Source: Bacilli bacterium (GTDB lineage Bacteria > Bacillota_I > Bacilli_A > Izemoplasmatales > Hujiaoplasmataceae). Taken from it: 52,616 nt of DNA. Made by a program: the position numbers and the translations under genes. The notes beneath the pieces are model-generated. The model saw only the letters and a list, made by a program, of their open reading frames with translations, had not been told where the DNA came from and made no database searches. The stretch spans positions 1 through 52,616 of the forward strand of contig JAGYOE010000006.1 in NCBI GenBank assembly GCA_018399755.1, written 5' to 3'. Of the stretch, positions 16,930 through 27,717 are shown in pieces. The first letter of the stretch is position 1; every line of letters begins with the position of its first letter.

Positions 16930-18336
16930 TTAAAATAGCGGCAACAATATTGCCAAACTAATTGTGTAATAGATTGATAGTGTTATTATATCAGAAATTG
17001 TTGTAATAAACGGTCCAGATGCAACCGCAGGATCAATTTTTAATTTATTCATTATTATTGGGATTAATCCACCTAAAGTTGTCGAAACAACTAATGCTAT
17101 AAATATTGAACCAGTTGTTACAAACGCATAGATATAATCAACATTCTCCAAAAATCCTTTAGTAGATAAATTTGTTAATAAAATCATCCCAAATACAATA
17201 ACTCCGATTAATAAACCTTGCAATAAACCAGTTCTAATTTCTCTAACTATCATTTTAACCAAAACTGATTGTTTTATATTATCATTTTTTGATAGATATC
17301 GAATTGTAACCGCCAAACTTTGTGTACCAGTATTACCTGCCATATCTAAGATTAAAGGTAAGAAAACAGCTAATTTAGCCGCTAGTAATGGCGCAGAGCT
17401 TGATAAACTATCATCAAAAAAAGATAAGATAAATGATGTAATCATCGATAATAACAATAAAACACCAAGCCAAGGAATTCTACTCTTAACCGACTTAAAT
17501 ACTGTCGTAGTTGCTAGTTTATTATCAAAATCTGATAAACCAGCAAATCTTGTATAATCTTCTTCTTCAGCTAAAGCAATAATATCCATTAAATCATCAT
17601 GGGTAATTACACCAATTATTTGTTTTTCATGATTAATTATTGGCAAAGAAGACTCTTTAGTTTCTTGCATTATTTTAGCAACAGACTCTACATTATCCTC
17701 TGGATATACTTTAGGAAATCTAGTTTCTAAAATATCATTAATTAATTCATCAGCTCTAGCTACTATTAAATCTTTTAACTTAAGATAACCCACTAATTTA
17801 GCATTATCTAAAATATAGATAATTGAAATATAATCGGTTTTATGAGCTTTATCAATAATTTGCTTCATAGCTTCTTTAACTGAAACATTAATATCTAAAG
17901 TTAAGAAACTATCATTAATAAACGAGCCAATTTCATCTTCAGAATACTTCATAATTGAAAGTATTTGTTTTCTTCTAGTTTTATTGACTAAGTTTAGAAT
18001 CTCAATACCTTTTTTCTTTAAACCTTTGATTAAATCAACGCTTAAATCAAGGTCCATATTTGTAAATATTTTACTAACTAAATCCCTTGAAAAATAATCA
18101 ATAACACAATTTACTTCTTCAACTGTAAAATATTCAAAAATCTCTGCCAAGAAGTCATTTGGTAATGACTCAAATAATCTTTTTATTATTTCTTCATCTA
18201 AATCCAAAATCGCTCTAGATATATCATATGCATGATATTTATCCAAAAACAGATGTAAATCCTTTTCTTCGAGATGATTATTTATTAGATTTATAATTTC
18301 ATTTTTATAATCTTTAATTAAGGCTTCATTTTCCAT
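16930..18336 (-). CDS. mgtE: MgtE family magnesium transporter, copy 1
   Basis: Mg2+ channel/transporter of about 468 residues. It has an N-terminal helical superfamily domain (to about 130), two CBS domains (about 135-255, including LVGYLKLKDLIV and IIGVITHDDLMDIIA), and a C-terminal pore domain with about five membrane helices. The pore segment keeps the Mg-binding aspartate in KIDPAVASGPFITT. The cytosolic domains normally close the channel at high Mg2+. The start is either GTG at 18342 or ATG at 18336; AAGGTGAGG serves both, and I chose the ATG. The gene lies directly downstream of a paralogue. Confidence 0.93.
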   Translation of the reverse strand: MENEALIKDYKNEIINLINNHLEEKDLHLFLDKYHAYDISRAILDLDEEIIKRLFESLPNDFLAEIFEYFTVEEVNCVIDYFSRDLVSKIFTNMDLDLSVDLIKGLKKKGIEILNLVNKTRRKQILSIMKYSEDEIGSFINDSFLTLDINVSVKEAMKQIIDKAHKTDYISIIYILDNAKLVGYLKLKDLIVARADELINDILETRFPKVYPEDNVESVAKIMQETKESSLPIINHEKQIIGVITHDDLMDIIALAEEEDYTRFAGLSDFDNKLATTTVFKSVKSRIPWLGVLLLLSMITSFILSFFDDSLSSSAPLLAAKLAVFLPLILDMAGNTGTQSLAVTIRYLSKNDNIKQSVLVKMIVREIRTGLLQGLLIGVIVFGMILLTNLSTKGFLENVDYIYAFVTTGSIFIALVVSTTLGGLIPIIMNKLKIDPAVASGPFITTISDIITLSIYYTISLAILLPLF

Positions 18337-18350
18337 ATCCACACCTCACC

Positions 18351-19745
18351 TTAAGTTAAAGTTGTAATAAAAGCCGTTGCCAATCCAAAATAGATTAGCA
18401 ATGACAATATATCATTAATCGTTGTAATAAATGGTCCTGATGCTGTAGCGGGATCAATTTTTAAAGCATTAATAATCAATGGAACAAGTGATCCAGCAAG
18501 TGTCGCGACAATTAAAGCTATACTAATTGATAGCGAAATTACAAAAGCTAAATTAAGCCCTTCTAAAAAAACCTCTCCACGAATAAAATTAAACAGAATA
18601 ACTAATACAAACAACCCAACCCCAATAATCAAACCATTAATTAAACCGGTTAAAAATTCTTTAAATAGATGATTTAAAATATTTTTCTTCGTTTTTAATT
18701 GATTTGTCGCAAACAACCTAATAATTACCCCTAAGCCTTGAGTACTTGAGTTACCAGCCATATTTAATATCAGCGGCATAAAAACAGCTAAAGTTGTTAA
18801 AGCTTGCAATTCTTTCTCATAGTTTGTAATAATCGAAGATGTAATTAAATTAACAAAAAGCAAAACAACTAACCAAGGCAATCTTTTTTTTAGCGAAGAA
18901 AAAACCGTTTCATCTTCTTCGATATTAACATCAGTTAAACCTGCTAAATTTGCATAATCAGACTGAGATTCTTCATTTAATACTTCTACTATATCATCAA
19001 ATGAAACTATCCCAATTAATTCATTGTTATTATTGATTACCGGCAATAATTGAAAATCATAATTCTTCATAAGCTCAATTGCTTCTTCTAAATCAGTCGT
19101 TGGTAATAAATAAACTAAATTAGTTACCATAATACTTTCTACTGCCATATGCTTTTCATTGCCTTTATTTATTAATTCTTTTAAAGAGATTGTACCTACT
19201 AAATGATTATCATCATCAACAACATAAATATTATGAATATATTCAACATCAGGAGCAGCTTCAACTACCTTTTTGATAGCTTCTGATATAGTCAAATTAA
19301 CACTAATCTTAACTAAGTTAGTATTTAAAATTGAACCAACTAAATCATCATCAAAATTTAAATATGTTTTTATCGTTTTTCTTTTTTTAGGTTCTATTAA
19401 TGATAAATAATTTAACTGTTTATCTTTATCTTCAATCAATTCAATAATATCAATTAAATCATCGGTTTCCATACTTTCAAAAACATTAATTATAATTGTT
19501 ACATTCATTTCTTCAAGTAAATAAAAAGCATCCTCTGGTTCCAATTCTTCAAACACTTCAGTTAAATCAAGAATAGAAAGATATTTATATAATTTAGTTC
19601 TTAATAAAGGATCTAAATCAAGAAGGATTTTTGCAATTTCATAAGAATGAAATTTTGCTAATTTTTGGTTAATAACATCAGCTTTATTTTCATTTATTAA
19701 AATAGATTTAATTTCATTTAATAAAGCAGTATTTATATCTTCCAT
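18351..19745 (-). CDS. mgtE: MgtE family magnesium transporter, copy 2
   Basis: Paralogue of the following gene, 464 residues, with the same N-domain, CBS pair and membrane-domain plan. The CBS domains include LVGTISLKELIN and LIGIVSFDDIVEVLN. The pore motif KIDPATASGPFITTIND retains its aspartate. The two copies have diverged clearly in the N-domain, so the duplication is not recent. It is the first gene of the long operon that runs through surE, ylmE and sepF. No magnesium (M-box) riboswitch is visible in the 80-nt upstream gap. Confidence 0.93.
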   Translation of the reverse strand: MEDINTALLNEIKSILINENKADVINQKLAKFHSYEIAKILLDLDPLLRTKLYKYLSILDLTEVFEELEPEDAFYLLEEMNVTIIINVFESMETDDLIDIIELIEDKDKQLNYLSLIEPKKRKTIKTYLNFDDDLVGSILNTNLVKISVNLTISEAIKKVVEAAPDVEYIHNIYVVDDDNHLVGTISLKELINKGNEKHMAVESIMVTNLVYLLPTTDLEEAIELMKNYDFQLLPVINNNNELIGIVSFDDIVEVLNEESQSDYANLAGLTDVNIEEDETVFSSLKKRLPWLVVLLFVNLITSSIITNYEKELQALTTLAVFMPLILNMAGNSSTQGLGVIIRLFATNQLKTKKNILNHLFKEFLTGLINGLIIGVGLFVLVILFNFIRGEVFLEGLNLAFVISLSISIALIVATLAGSLVPLIINALKIDPATASGPFITTINDILSLLIYFGLATAFITTLT

Positions 19746-19764
19746 CTTAGGCTCCTTCTAATAA

Positions 19765-19793
19765 ATTTTATCATTATTTATATTAAAATACAA
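19765..19793 (-). promoter_or_regulatory. Promoter of the mgtE-mgtE-yhbY-surE-ylmE-sepF-yggT operon
   Basis: -35 TTGTAT (19788-19793), 17-nt spacer, -10 TAAAAT (19765-19770) on the minus strand, just after the ftsZ terminator. AGAAGGAG is the first ribosome site. Confidence 0.6.
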
Positions 19794-19799
19794 ACGAAT

Positions 19800-19828
19800 A
19801 ATAAAAAGACTGGTTTACCCAGTCTTTA
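19800..19828 (-). terminator. Terminator after ftsZ
   Basis: Minus-strand stem AAAGACTGG/CCAGTCTTT (19805-19813 and 19819-19827) with a U-rich tail. The 5' arm overlaps the ftsZ stop codon. Confidence 0.85.
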
Positions 19829-20995
19829 GTCTTTAAAAGAATTTTTTAACCAAGAAGGAACGTTAATTTCATCCTCTTTATCTTCTTCTTTTTCTTTTGC
19901 TTTATTTAGTATTTGTTTTTTCTGTTTTTTTGTTTTTTTATCCTTATGTTTTTTCTTCTTTTTCTTTGGAATTTCAATTTTTTCTTCTGGTTCTTCTTCA
20001 AGTGTCTTTTTATCGATTTTATCTTCTTTATTGAAAATAGGATCATCACTAAAACCAGTAGCAATTACAGTTACAACTAACTCATCATCTAAATCAGAAT
20101 TAATTGCTGAACCATAAATAATATTTATCTCAGTAGTTGAACTCTTATGAATTTCATCAATTACTTCATCCATTTCATAAAGAGATGCTTGAAAATTTGA
20201 TGTAATATTCACTATAGCATCTGTAGCGCCATTAATTGATGTTTCAAGTAATGGTGATCTAATTGCTTCTCTTGCAGCTTCTACTGCGCGATTAGGACCT
20301 TCTGCAACACCTATTCCCATAAGTGCTGTTCCCTTATCTTTCATTACCGTTTTAACATCAGCAAAGTCAACATTAACAACTCCAGGAATAGCGATAATTT
20401 CTGTAATACCTTGAACACCTTGTCTTAACACCTTATCCGCTTCTCTAAATGCATCTAAATAAGAAGTATTTCTATCAACTACATAGAACAACTTATCATT
20501 AGGTATAACAATCAAAGTATCTACATAAGGTTTTAAAGCTTCTAAACCTTCAAGGGCAACTGTTGATCTGCGTTTTCCTTCAAAGCCAAAAGGTTTCGTA
20601 ACTATACCAATAGTTAAACAACCCATTTCTCTTGCGATTCTAGCAACTATTGGCGAAGCACCTGTACCTGTTCCACCACCCATACCTGCAGTTATAAAAA
20701 CCATATCAGTTTCAGCTAACATTTCTCTAATTTCATCTTCTGATTCTTCTGCGGCTTGTCTTCCAACATCTGGATTAGCTCCAGCGCCTAAACCTCTTGT
20801 AAGATTTTTACCTAATTGTAAGCGAATATCAGCCTTCGATAATTTTAAAACTTGTGCATCAGTGTTCATTGCGACAAACTCTACGCCTTGAACTTCATTT
20901 TCAATCATTCTGTTAACAGCTGAACCGCCACCACCACCAACACCGATTACTTTAATATTTGGTTTTTGATTAAACTTTTCATCCATATTAAACAT
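19826..20995 (-). CDS. ftsZ: Cell division GTPase FtsZ with a basic C-terminal linker
   Basis: Tubulin-like GTPase that forms the division ring. The 389 residues include the GTP loop GGGTGTGAS (106-114), NTDAQ near 44-48, and the T7 catalytic loop with [11 protein letters not shown] (208-218). The linker from about 321 is strongly charged, with a nearly pure Lys/His/Gln block at 343-361. The tail [13 protein letters not shown] differs from the usual D-IPTFLR peptide but should be the site that meets SepF. GGAGG precedes the ATG. No ftsA or dcw genes are adjacent: tgt is upstream and mgtE downstream. Confidence 0.97.
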   Translation of the reverse strand: MFNMDEKFNQKPNIKVIGVGGGGGSAVNRMIENEVQGVEFVAMNTDAQVLKLSKADIRLQLGKNLTRGLGAGANPDVGRQAAEESEDEIREMLAETDMVFITAGMGGGTGTGASPIVARIAREMGCLTIGIVTKPFGFEGKRRSTVALEGLEALKPYVDTLIVIPNDKLFYVVDRNTSYLDAFREADKVLRQGVQGITEIIAIPGVVNVDFADVKTVMKDKGTALMGIGVAEGPNRAVEAAREAIRSPLLETSINGATDAIVNITSNFQASLYEMDEVIDEIHKSSTTEINIIYGSAINSDLDDELVVTVIATGFSDDPIFNKEDKIDKKTLEEEPEEKIEIPKKKKKKHKDKKTKKQKKQILNKAKEKEEDKEDEINVPSWLKNSFKD

Positions 20996-21067
20996 GGCTT
21001 ACCTCCGAAATTCTAACTTTATCTTATCACAAAAGATTAATATTATAAATACGTTATTTATAAAATG

Positions 21068-22755
<1,688 letters not shown>

Positions 22756-22779
22756 AATGTCCTCCTTTTTATCACTACC

Positions 22780-22808
22780 ATTTTACTAAATTTTAATGAT
22801 TTAAGCAA
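22780..22808 (-). promoter_or_regulatory. Promoter of pduL-tgt
   Basis: -35 TTGCTT (22803-22808), 17-nt spacer, -10 TAAAAT (22780-22785) on the minus strand, divergent from the queT promoter. Confidence 0.65.
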
Positions 22809-22815
22809 ACAATAG

Positions 22816-22843
22816 TTGTTATTTTAGCAAGATTTGCTATAAT
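22816..22843 (+). promoter_or_regulatory. Promoter of the preQ1 riboswitch-queT transcript
   Basis: -35 TTGTTA (22816-22821), 16-nt spacer, -10 TATAAT (22838-22843). Transcription would start a few bases before the riboswitch stem. Confidence 0.65.
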
Positions 22844-22855
22844 TATATATCGTAA

Positions 22856-22894
22856 TACGCAGTTCGAAAAATCCTGCGTAAAAAAACTAGGAGG
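22856..22894 (+). ncRNA. preQ1-I riboswitch
   Basis: A compact aptamer with stem ACGCAG/CTGCGT (22857-22862 and 22874-22879), a TTCGAAAAATC loop, and the A-rich tail AAAAAACTAGGAGG. This is the class-I preQ1 pattern, in which the tail pairs back with the loop. The tail contains the Shine-Dalgarno GGAGG of the next gene, so ligand binding should hide the ribosome site (translational control). It lies directly before a queuosine-precursor transporter, which supports the call. Confidence 0.87.
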
Positions 22895-22900
22895 AATATT

Positions 22901-23581
22901 ATGCCAAATGAATTAATATGGATAGTGTTTGCTATTACAAACTTTGCTTTTTTTCTATTAAGTTATAAACTTTTAGGGAGACTAGGTATATTTCTATGGA
23001 TTGTTTTAGCCACAATTTTAGCTAATATACAAGTTCTTGTGGTCGTTGACTTATTTACTATTGAAGCTAATTTAGGTAATATTTTATATGGAACGATATT
23101 TTTAGGAACTGATGTTCTAAATGAAATATACGGTAAAAAAGAAGCTAAAAAAGCTGTATTTATTGGTTTTGCGGCAATGTTTATCAGCGTTATTATAATG
23201 TTGCTAGCAATTCAGTTCACTCCAAATCCTGATGATTGGGCGATGCCACATCTAATTGAAATTTTTGGTTTTCTACCAATTGTATTTCTAGCAAGTATGA
23301 CAGCTTTTATTGTTTCTCAATTAGTTGATATTTATATTTTTTCAAAAATAAAAGAAAAACTACCAGAAACAAAGTTTCTATGGCTAAGAAATAATGGTTC
23401 AACACTTATTTCACAATTAGTAGATACTTTAATTTTTGTGCCAATAGCATTTGCTACTGTTTTTACAGCACCGATTATATTTAAGTTAATTTTATCAACC
23501 TATATAATAAAATTAATTGTTGCTATATTGGATACTCCAGTAATTTATATTTCCAAAAAAATTAAACCTTTAGAAAACTAA
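22901..23581 (+). CDS. YhhQ family queuosine-precursor transporter
   Basis: Integral membrane protein of 226 residues with about six hydrophobic helices, of the YhhQ/VUT-1 family that imports preQ0/preQ1. Family blocks are FLGTDVLNEIYGKKEAKKAVFIG near residues 67-89 and QLVDTLIFVPIAF near residue 166. The pair of acidic/Asn residues in DVLNE and the KK motif are typical. The preQ1 riboswitch over its ribosome site gives the regulation. It is transcribed alone on the plus strand and ends at a strong terminator. Confidence 0.92.
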   Translation: MPNELIWIVFAITNFAFFLLSYKLLGRLGIFLWIVLATILANIQVLVVVDLFTIEANLGNILYGTIFLGTDVLNEIYGKKEAKKAVFIGFAAMFISVIIMLLAIQFTPNPDDWAMPHLIEIFGFLPIVFLASMTAFIVSQLVDIYIFSKIKEKLPETKFLWLRNNGSTLISQLVDTLIFVPIAFATVFTAPIIFKLILSTYIIKLIVAILDTPVIYISKKIKPLEN

Positions 23582-23605
23582 AACCACCCGCAGGTGGTTT
23601 TTTTT
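23581..23605 (+). terminator. Terminator after the queuosine transporter
   Basis: Stem AAACCACC/GGTGGTTT (23581-23588 and 23593-23600), loop CGCA, then a further T run. It also lies at the end of the convergent queA gene and may act in both directions. Confidence 0.88.
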
Positions 23606-24629
23606 ATTTAATAAACATTGCATCTCCAAACGAGAAAAAACGGTAACGATTTTTTATTGCTTCTTCATAAGCATTGAAAATTATCGCTTTAGAAGCAAAT
23701 GCCGATACGAGCATTAAAAGTGTAGATTTTGGCAAATGAAAATTTGTTATTAAACCATCGATGGCTTCATATTCAAAACCTGGATAAATAAATATATCGG
23801 TAAAACCTGAATCAGCTTTAAAAACATTATATTTTTTGTAAACTGTTTCTAAGGTCCTTACAGTTGTAGTTCCAACCGCAATAATCTTTTTACCATTTGC
23901 TTTAGCTTTATTTAAATTATTTGCCGTTGATTTTGATAATTGATAAAATTCACTATGCATTTTATGATTTTTTACATCTTTAACATTAACTGGTCTAAAT
24001 GTTCCTAATCCTACATGTAATGTAAGGTATTCTATTTTAATTCCTTTAGTTTTAATTTTATCTAAAAGCTCTTCAGTAAAATGCAACCCTGCTGTAGGTG
24101 CGGCTGCAGACCCAACAACTTTCGAATAAACTGTTTGATATCGCTCTTTGTCTTGGAGTTGTTTATGTATATAAGGTGGTAAAGGCATTTCTCCTAATAA
24201 ATCTAATATATCTTCTAAATTACCTTGATAGATTAATTTAAAATGTCTAATCCCTTCAGCTAACACTTCAACACATTCAAGCTTAAGTTCCCCTTTTCCA
24301 AAACTAATAATTGTGCCTTTTTTTACTCGTCTTGCTGGTTTAACTAACGTTTCCCATAAATGGTTCCCGTATTGATTTAGCAACAAGATTTCTATATGAG
24401 CATTGGTTTTCTCTTTGATACCATGAAGTCGCGCTGGTAAAACTCTAGTATCATTTAAAACTAATATATCATCTTTTGCTAAATAGTTGATGATGTTTTT
24501 AAAATAATCATGATTTAATCCCTGATTATCCCTATTAACTATTAAAAGTTTAGATTCACTACGCTTATTTAAAGGCGTTTGCGCAATTAATTCTTCTGGT
24601 AAATCATAAATAAAATCTTTTGTTTTCAT
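23604..24629 (-). CDS. queA: S-adenosylmethionine:tRNA ribosyltransferase-isomerase
   Basis: Transfers and rearranges the ribosyl group of SAM onto preQ1-34 in tRNA, making epoxyqueuosine. Length is 341 residues, as usual. It starts [33 protein letters not shown] is near residue 55, and GSAAAPTAGLHFTEELL and TLHVGLGTFRPV in the middle. The C-terminal NFHLPKSTLLMLVSAFA is also present. It overlaps the ruvB stop by one base (ruvB-queA, as in Bacillus, where tgt follows; here tgt is in a separate transcript). Confidence 0.97.
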   Translation of the reverse strand: MKTKDFIYDLPEELIAQTPLNKRSESKLLIVNRDNQGLNHDYFKNIINYLAKDDILVLNDTRVLPARLHGIKEKTNAHIEILLLNQYGNHLWETLVKPARRVKKGTIISFGKGELKLECVEVLAEGIRHFKLIYQGNLEDILDLLGEMPLPPYIHKQLQDKERYQTVYSKVVGSAAAPTAGLHFTEELLDKIKTKGIKIEYLTLHVGLGTFRPVNVKDVKNHKMHSEFYQLSKSTANNLNKAKANGKKIIAVGTTTVRTLETVYKKYNVFKADSGFTDIFIYPGFEYEAIDGLITNFHLPKSTLLMLVSAFASKAIIFNAYEEAIKNRYRFFSFGDAMFIK

Positions 24630-25633
24630 TAAAACATTGCTCCTTGAAAAGATTTTTTTAAATGCTTATAAGCCTTTTCAGTAACAATTCTTCCCCTAGG
24701 TGTTCGACTAATAAACCCTTGTTGAATTAGATATGGTTCATAAACATCTTCTAAGGTAGTAGGATCTTCTGATATAGAAGTAGCAATTGTATCAATTCCA
24801 ACTGGACCACCCTGATATTTTTCAATTATCCCTAGCAAATACTCACGATCTTTATTATCTAAGCCCTTTTCATCTATTTTTAATTTATTTAATGCAGTAG
24901 TAGTTATATCAAAAGTAATAAAACCATTACCTAAAATATCAGCAAAATCTCTAACTCTTCTAAAAAGTCTATTTACTATTCTTGGAGTACCTCTACTTCT
25001 TTTAGCTAATTCTAATATTGCTTTTGCTTCTGCTTCACATTCATAAATGCCTGCTGTACGTTTACAAATAGTTTCTAAATCCTTAGTATTATAAAATTCA
25101 AGTTTGTGAACTATTCCAAATCTATCTCTTAAAGGTCCTGTTAAATCGCCAAATCTAGTAGTTGCACCAATAAGTGTAAAAGGAGACAAATCTACTCTAA
25201 TAGATTTAGCGCCTGAATCTTTTCCAACCACAATATCAATAACATAATCTTCCATAGAAGAATATAAAATCTCTTCTACAATTTTTGGCAATCTATGAAT
25301 TTCATCTATAAATAATACATCACCGGGTTCTAATGAAGTTAAAATCGCAGCTAAATCACCGGTCCTTTCAACAGTTGGACCACTAACAGATTTAATACTA
25401 ACTTCTAATTCATTAGCTATAACTTGCGCTAATGTTGTTTTGCCTAATCCTGGAGGCCCATAAAGCAATACATGATCTAATGATTCATTGCGTTTTTTAG
25501 CTGCCTGAACAGCAATTTGAATCATCTCTTTAACATCTTTTTGACCTATATAATCACTAAAAAATTTAGGACGCAAGGTAACGTCAATTTCTTCATCTAC
25601 TAATAAATCACTAGTAATTATTCTATTATCCAT
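24629..25633 (-). CDS. ruvB: Holliday junction branch-migration ATPase RuvB
   Basis: Hexameric AAA+ motor that drives Holliday junction migration with RuvA. The 334 residues include the Walker [12 protein letters not shown] (about residues 60-70), Walker [12 protein letters not shown], sensor GATTRFG and arginine-finger region GPLRDRFG. The C-terminal winged-helix DNA-binding domain has [10 protein letters not shown] and TPRGR. ruvA, normally just upstream, is absent here and must be elsewhere. AGAGGTGA precedes the ATG, with a good -10 (TATAAT) some 10 nt further up but no clear -35. Confidence 0.97.
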   Translation of the reverse strand: MDNRIITSDLLVDEEIDVTLRPKFFSDYIGQKDVKEMIQIAVQAAKKRNESLDHVLLYGPPGLGKTTLAQVIANELEVSIKSVSGPTVERTGDLAAILTSLEPGDVLFIDEIHRLPKIVEEILYSSMEDYVIDIVVGKDSGAKSIRVDLSPFTLIGATTRFGDLTGPLRDRFGIVHKLEFYNTKDLETICKRTAGIYECEAEAKAILELAKRSRGTPRIVNRLFRRVRDFADILGNGFITFDITTTALNKLKIDEKGLDNKDREYLLGIIEKYQGGPVGIDTIATSISEDPTTLEDVYEPYLIQQGFISRTPRGRIVTEKAYKHLKKSFQGAMF

Positions 25634-25698
25634 AATTCACCTCTTTTATATTATATCAATTTATAATAAAAATAACACCCCTATTTTAAGGTATATTA

Positions 25699-25727
25699 TT
25701 GATTATTAACTAGTATTATATTATAAT
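25699..25727 (+). promoter_or_regulatory. Promoter of the coiled-coil gene pair
   Basis: -35 TTGATT (25699-25704), 17-nt spacer, -10 TATAAT (25722-25727). GAGGAGAG follows before the ATG at 25758. It is divergent from ruvB. Confidence 0.7.
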
Positions 25728-26039
25728 TAAATTATAATATAGTCTGAGGAGAGTAAAATGGCAAATAAAGGCGATATCATAAAGAAATATTATAATGAAT
25801 ATCCTCAATTTCATGTCAATAATAACATCCGTTTAACACAATTAAAACGGAATTTTTCTTCTGACAAAAAATTGTATCGCGAACAAATAAACAGACTAAC
25901 TCATAAAATTACTAATATACAAAATAAACATAATATCGAATTAAAAAAAATACATCAAAAAAGTATTATTAAAAAGGCAAAAATACTTGAAAAATATAAA
26001 TCGATTAAAAATCAATTCGATGGTGAATTTTCAAAAGTC

Positions 26040-27717
26040 AAATAAACAATGAACATAAAATATTTGAAGATATTCTTGAACAATTTTGAAATTAAAACAA
26101 GATGCATTAGATATCTATTTACCAATTAACAAAACAAAATAACGAAAAATAGATAGAAGATATGAAAGTTCACCATATATTTATCGAAAAAGAAGAAAAA
26201 AATTAAAAAGTATTTAACTCACAATATGAAGATTTATCAGCTAAACTAAACAACAAAATGATTTGGACTATCGAAAAATCAAAAAAATGTATCATTCAAT
26301 TAAAAAATGATTTATCTAAAATTGATAAAGACGATTTAATATCTCTAAATCAAAAATTACCTGCAATCATTAACAGATCTTAGAGGAACTAGAAATGATA
26401 TTAATGTACTATTCAAAGAAACATCAAATAGTTTAGGTAAATACAGAAGAAAATATTTTAGTATTCGTGATATTAAACAAAAACCTTATTCTGACATTAA
26501 TCAAAAAGTTAATTCAAAAATTAATTAAACAGATTAGACTAGCCAATCAAAATAAAATTAAATATCAACGCATAATAAAAAGCGATTTTTTAGATTCTCA
26601 AAACAAACTATATCCACATATATTACAAGCCTATCCAAGACCATCGAAAAGATGACTTAGAAAAGTATATACTTCAAAGTTGAAACATTAGAAGAAAAGG
26701 CTAATTATTTAGTCAATAAAATCGAAAAAATTACAAATTATAATATCGCTACTTTATAAGCAGAATTAAGAAATAAAAATCGAAGCTTTTACTAGAAGCA
26801 GAAGAGATTAAATTTTTCTTATTCTGTACCTATGAAATATATAGAAAATGCTATAAACATTTACTCTAATTACAATTTCTATTTCAATCAAGGATTTGAT
26901 GATTTAGACAAATTATTATCGCAATTAATAGATTTTTCTCAAGAGTTCCAATGAAATTAGGGATGACGGAAATTCTTAATATTAAAAAAGATTTAGCAGA
27001 TTATCAAACTAATTTTCTATGTCTTATTAAAAATACATCTGAAAAATTATCTGATCTATATCATATTGATGATATTGTATCAAATCACTACTTTAGAATC
27101 AAAAAACAGACTTGAAATAGCTGAAATCAAAAAGAAATTATCAATGTTGATATTAAAGGTGATTATATAAAATACCTTGAATCATTAAACAGTGATTACG
27201 TTCTAGCAAACAAACAAGCTAAAACAAGACTAAAAAGAATTAATGTTCATAAATTATATTTTGATAAAACCTTGAAATTTATCAAACTGCTATTTTATGA
27301 CGAAGAAATTGAATCTGCAATACTTCACCAAATTTCAATCATGATATCAATGAAATGAAACTAACTCACATAATAGAGATTACTACGAATATTATCTAAG
27401 TCAACTCGATTTATTCTATGGACATCAAACAAACTTGCTAGAAGTTTTTATGTTAATGATGAAAGAACGCGTAAGTCAATCAATTAAAGCTCAAAATTAC
27501 CATTTAGCAAAAGGGTTTTTTGATTATGAAAAAAACACAAATCATAAAATTGATATTAAAGACCGTGCTCTATTAGAATATATTAACCTTAGTCAAAAAA
27601 ATATTGAACTTAACAATCAAGAAACCAAGAAATTCATTAAATATCTTTCTGACCAAGCAAAATCATATTCAACATTAACTTATTTAAGAAAAAACAAGAA
27701 TTAATTTATATAAACAA
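26040..27717 (+). other. Localised frameshift/nonsense tract inside gene A
   Basis: Apparent disruption sites from translating all three plus frames. Base loss is seen near 26040, 26086, 26605, 26649, 26783, 26944, 27130, 27330 and 27359. Base gain is seen near 26132, 26370, 26525, 26675, 26812, 27087 and 27690. In-frame stops are at 26150 (TAG), 26204 (TAA) and 26757 (TAA), each one transition from a Gln codon. Positions within a run are approximate. The stretch has no other credible gene on either strand; the short frames at 26467 and 27435 are pieces of A. Confidence 0.7.

Noticed and set aside
19746-19825. Magnesium M-box riboswitch before the mgtE pair
   Set aside because: The gap is only 80 nt and holds a promoter and a ribosome site. 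None of the M-box conserved blocks is present.
26150-26206. Reassigned stop codons (alternative genetic code)
   Set aside because: TGA, TAA and TAG all end clear genes in the window, and no conserved tryptophan or glutamine is encoded by them outside gene A.
26467-26655. Separate small gene of 62 codons
   Set aside because: It is a frame fragment of coiled-coil gene A. Its first codons are out of frame with the gene A protein and there is no ribosome site.
26040-27717. Programmed ribosomal frameshifting in gene A
   Set aside because: There are about sixteen shifts in both directions and three in-frame stops, with no repeated slippery motif or stimulatory structure. Decay or sequence error explains it better.
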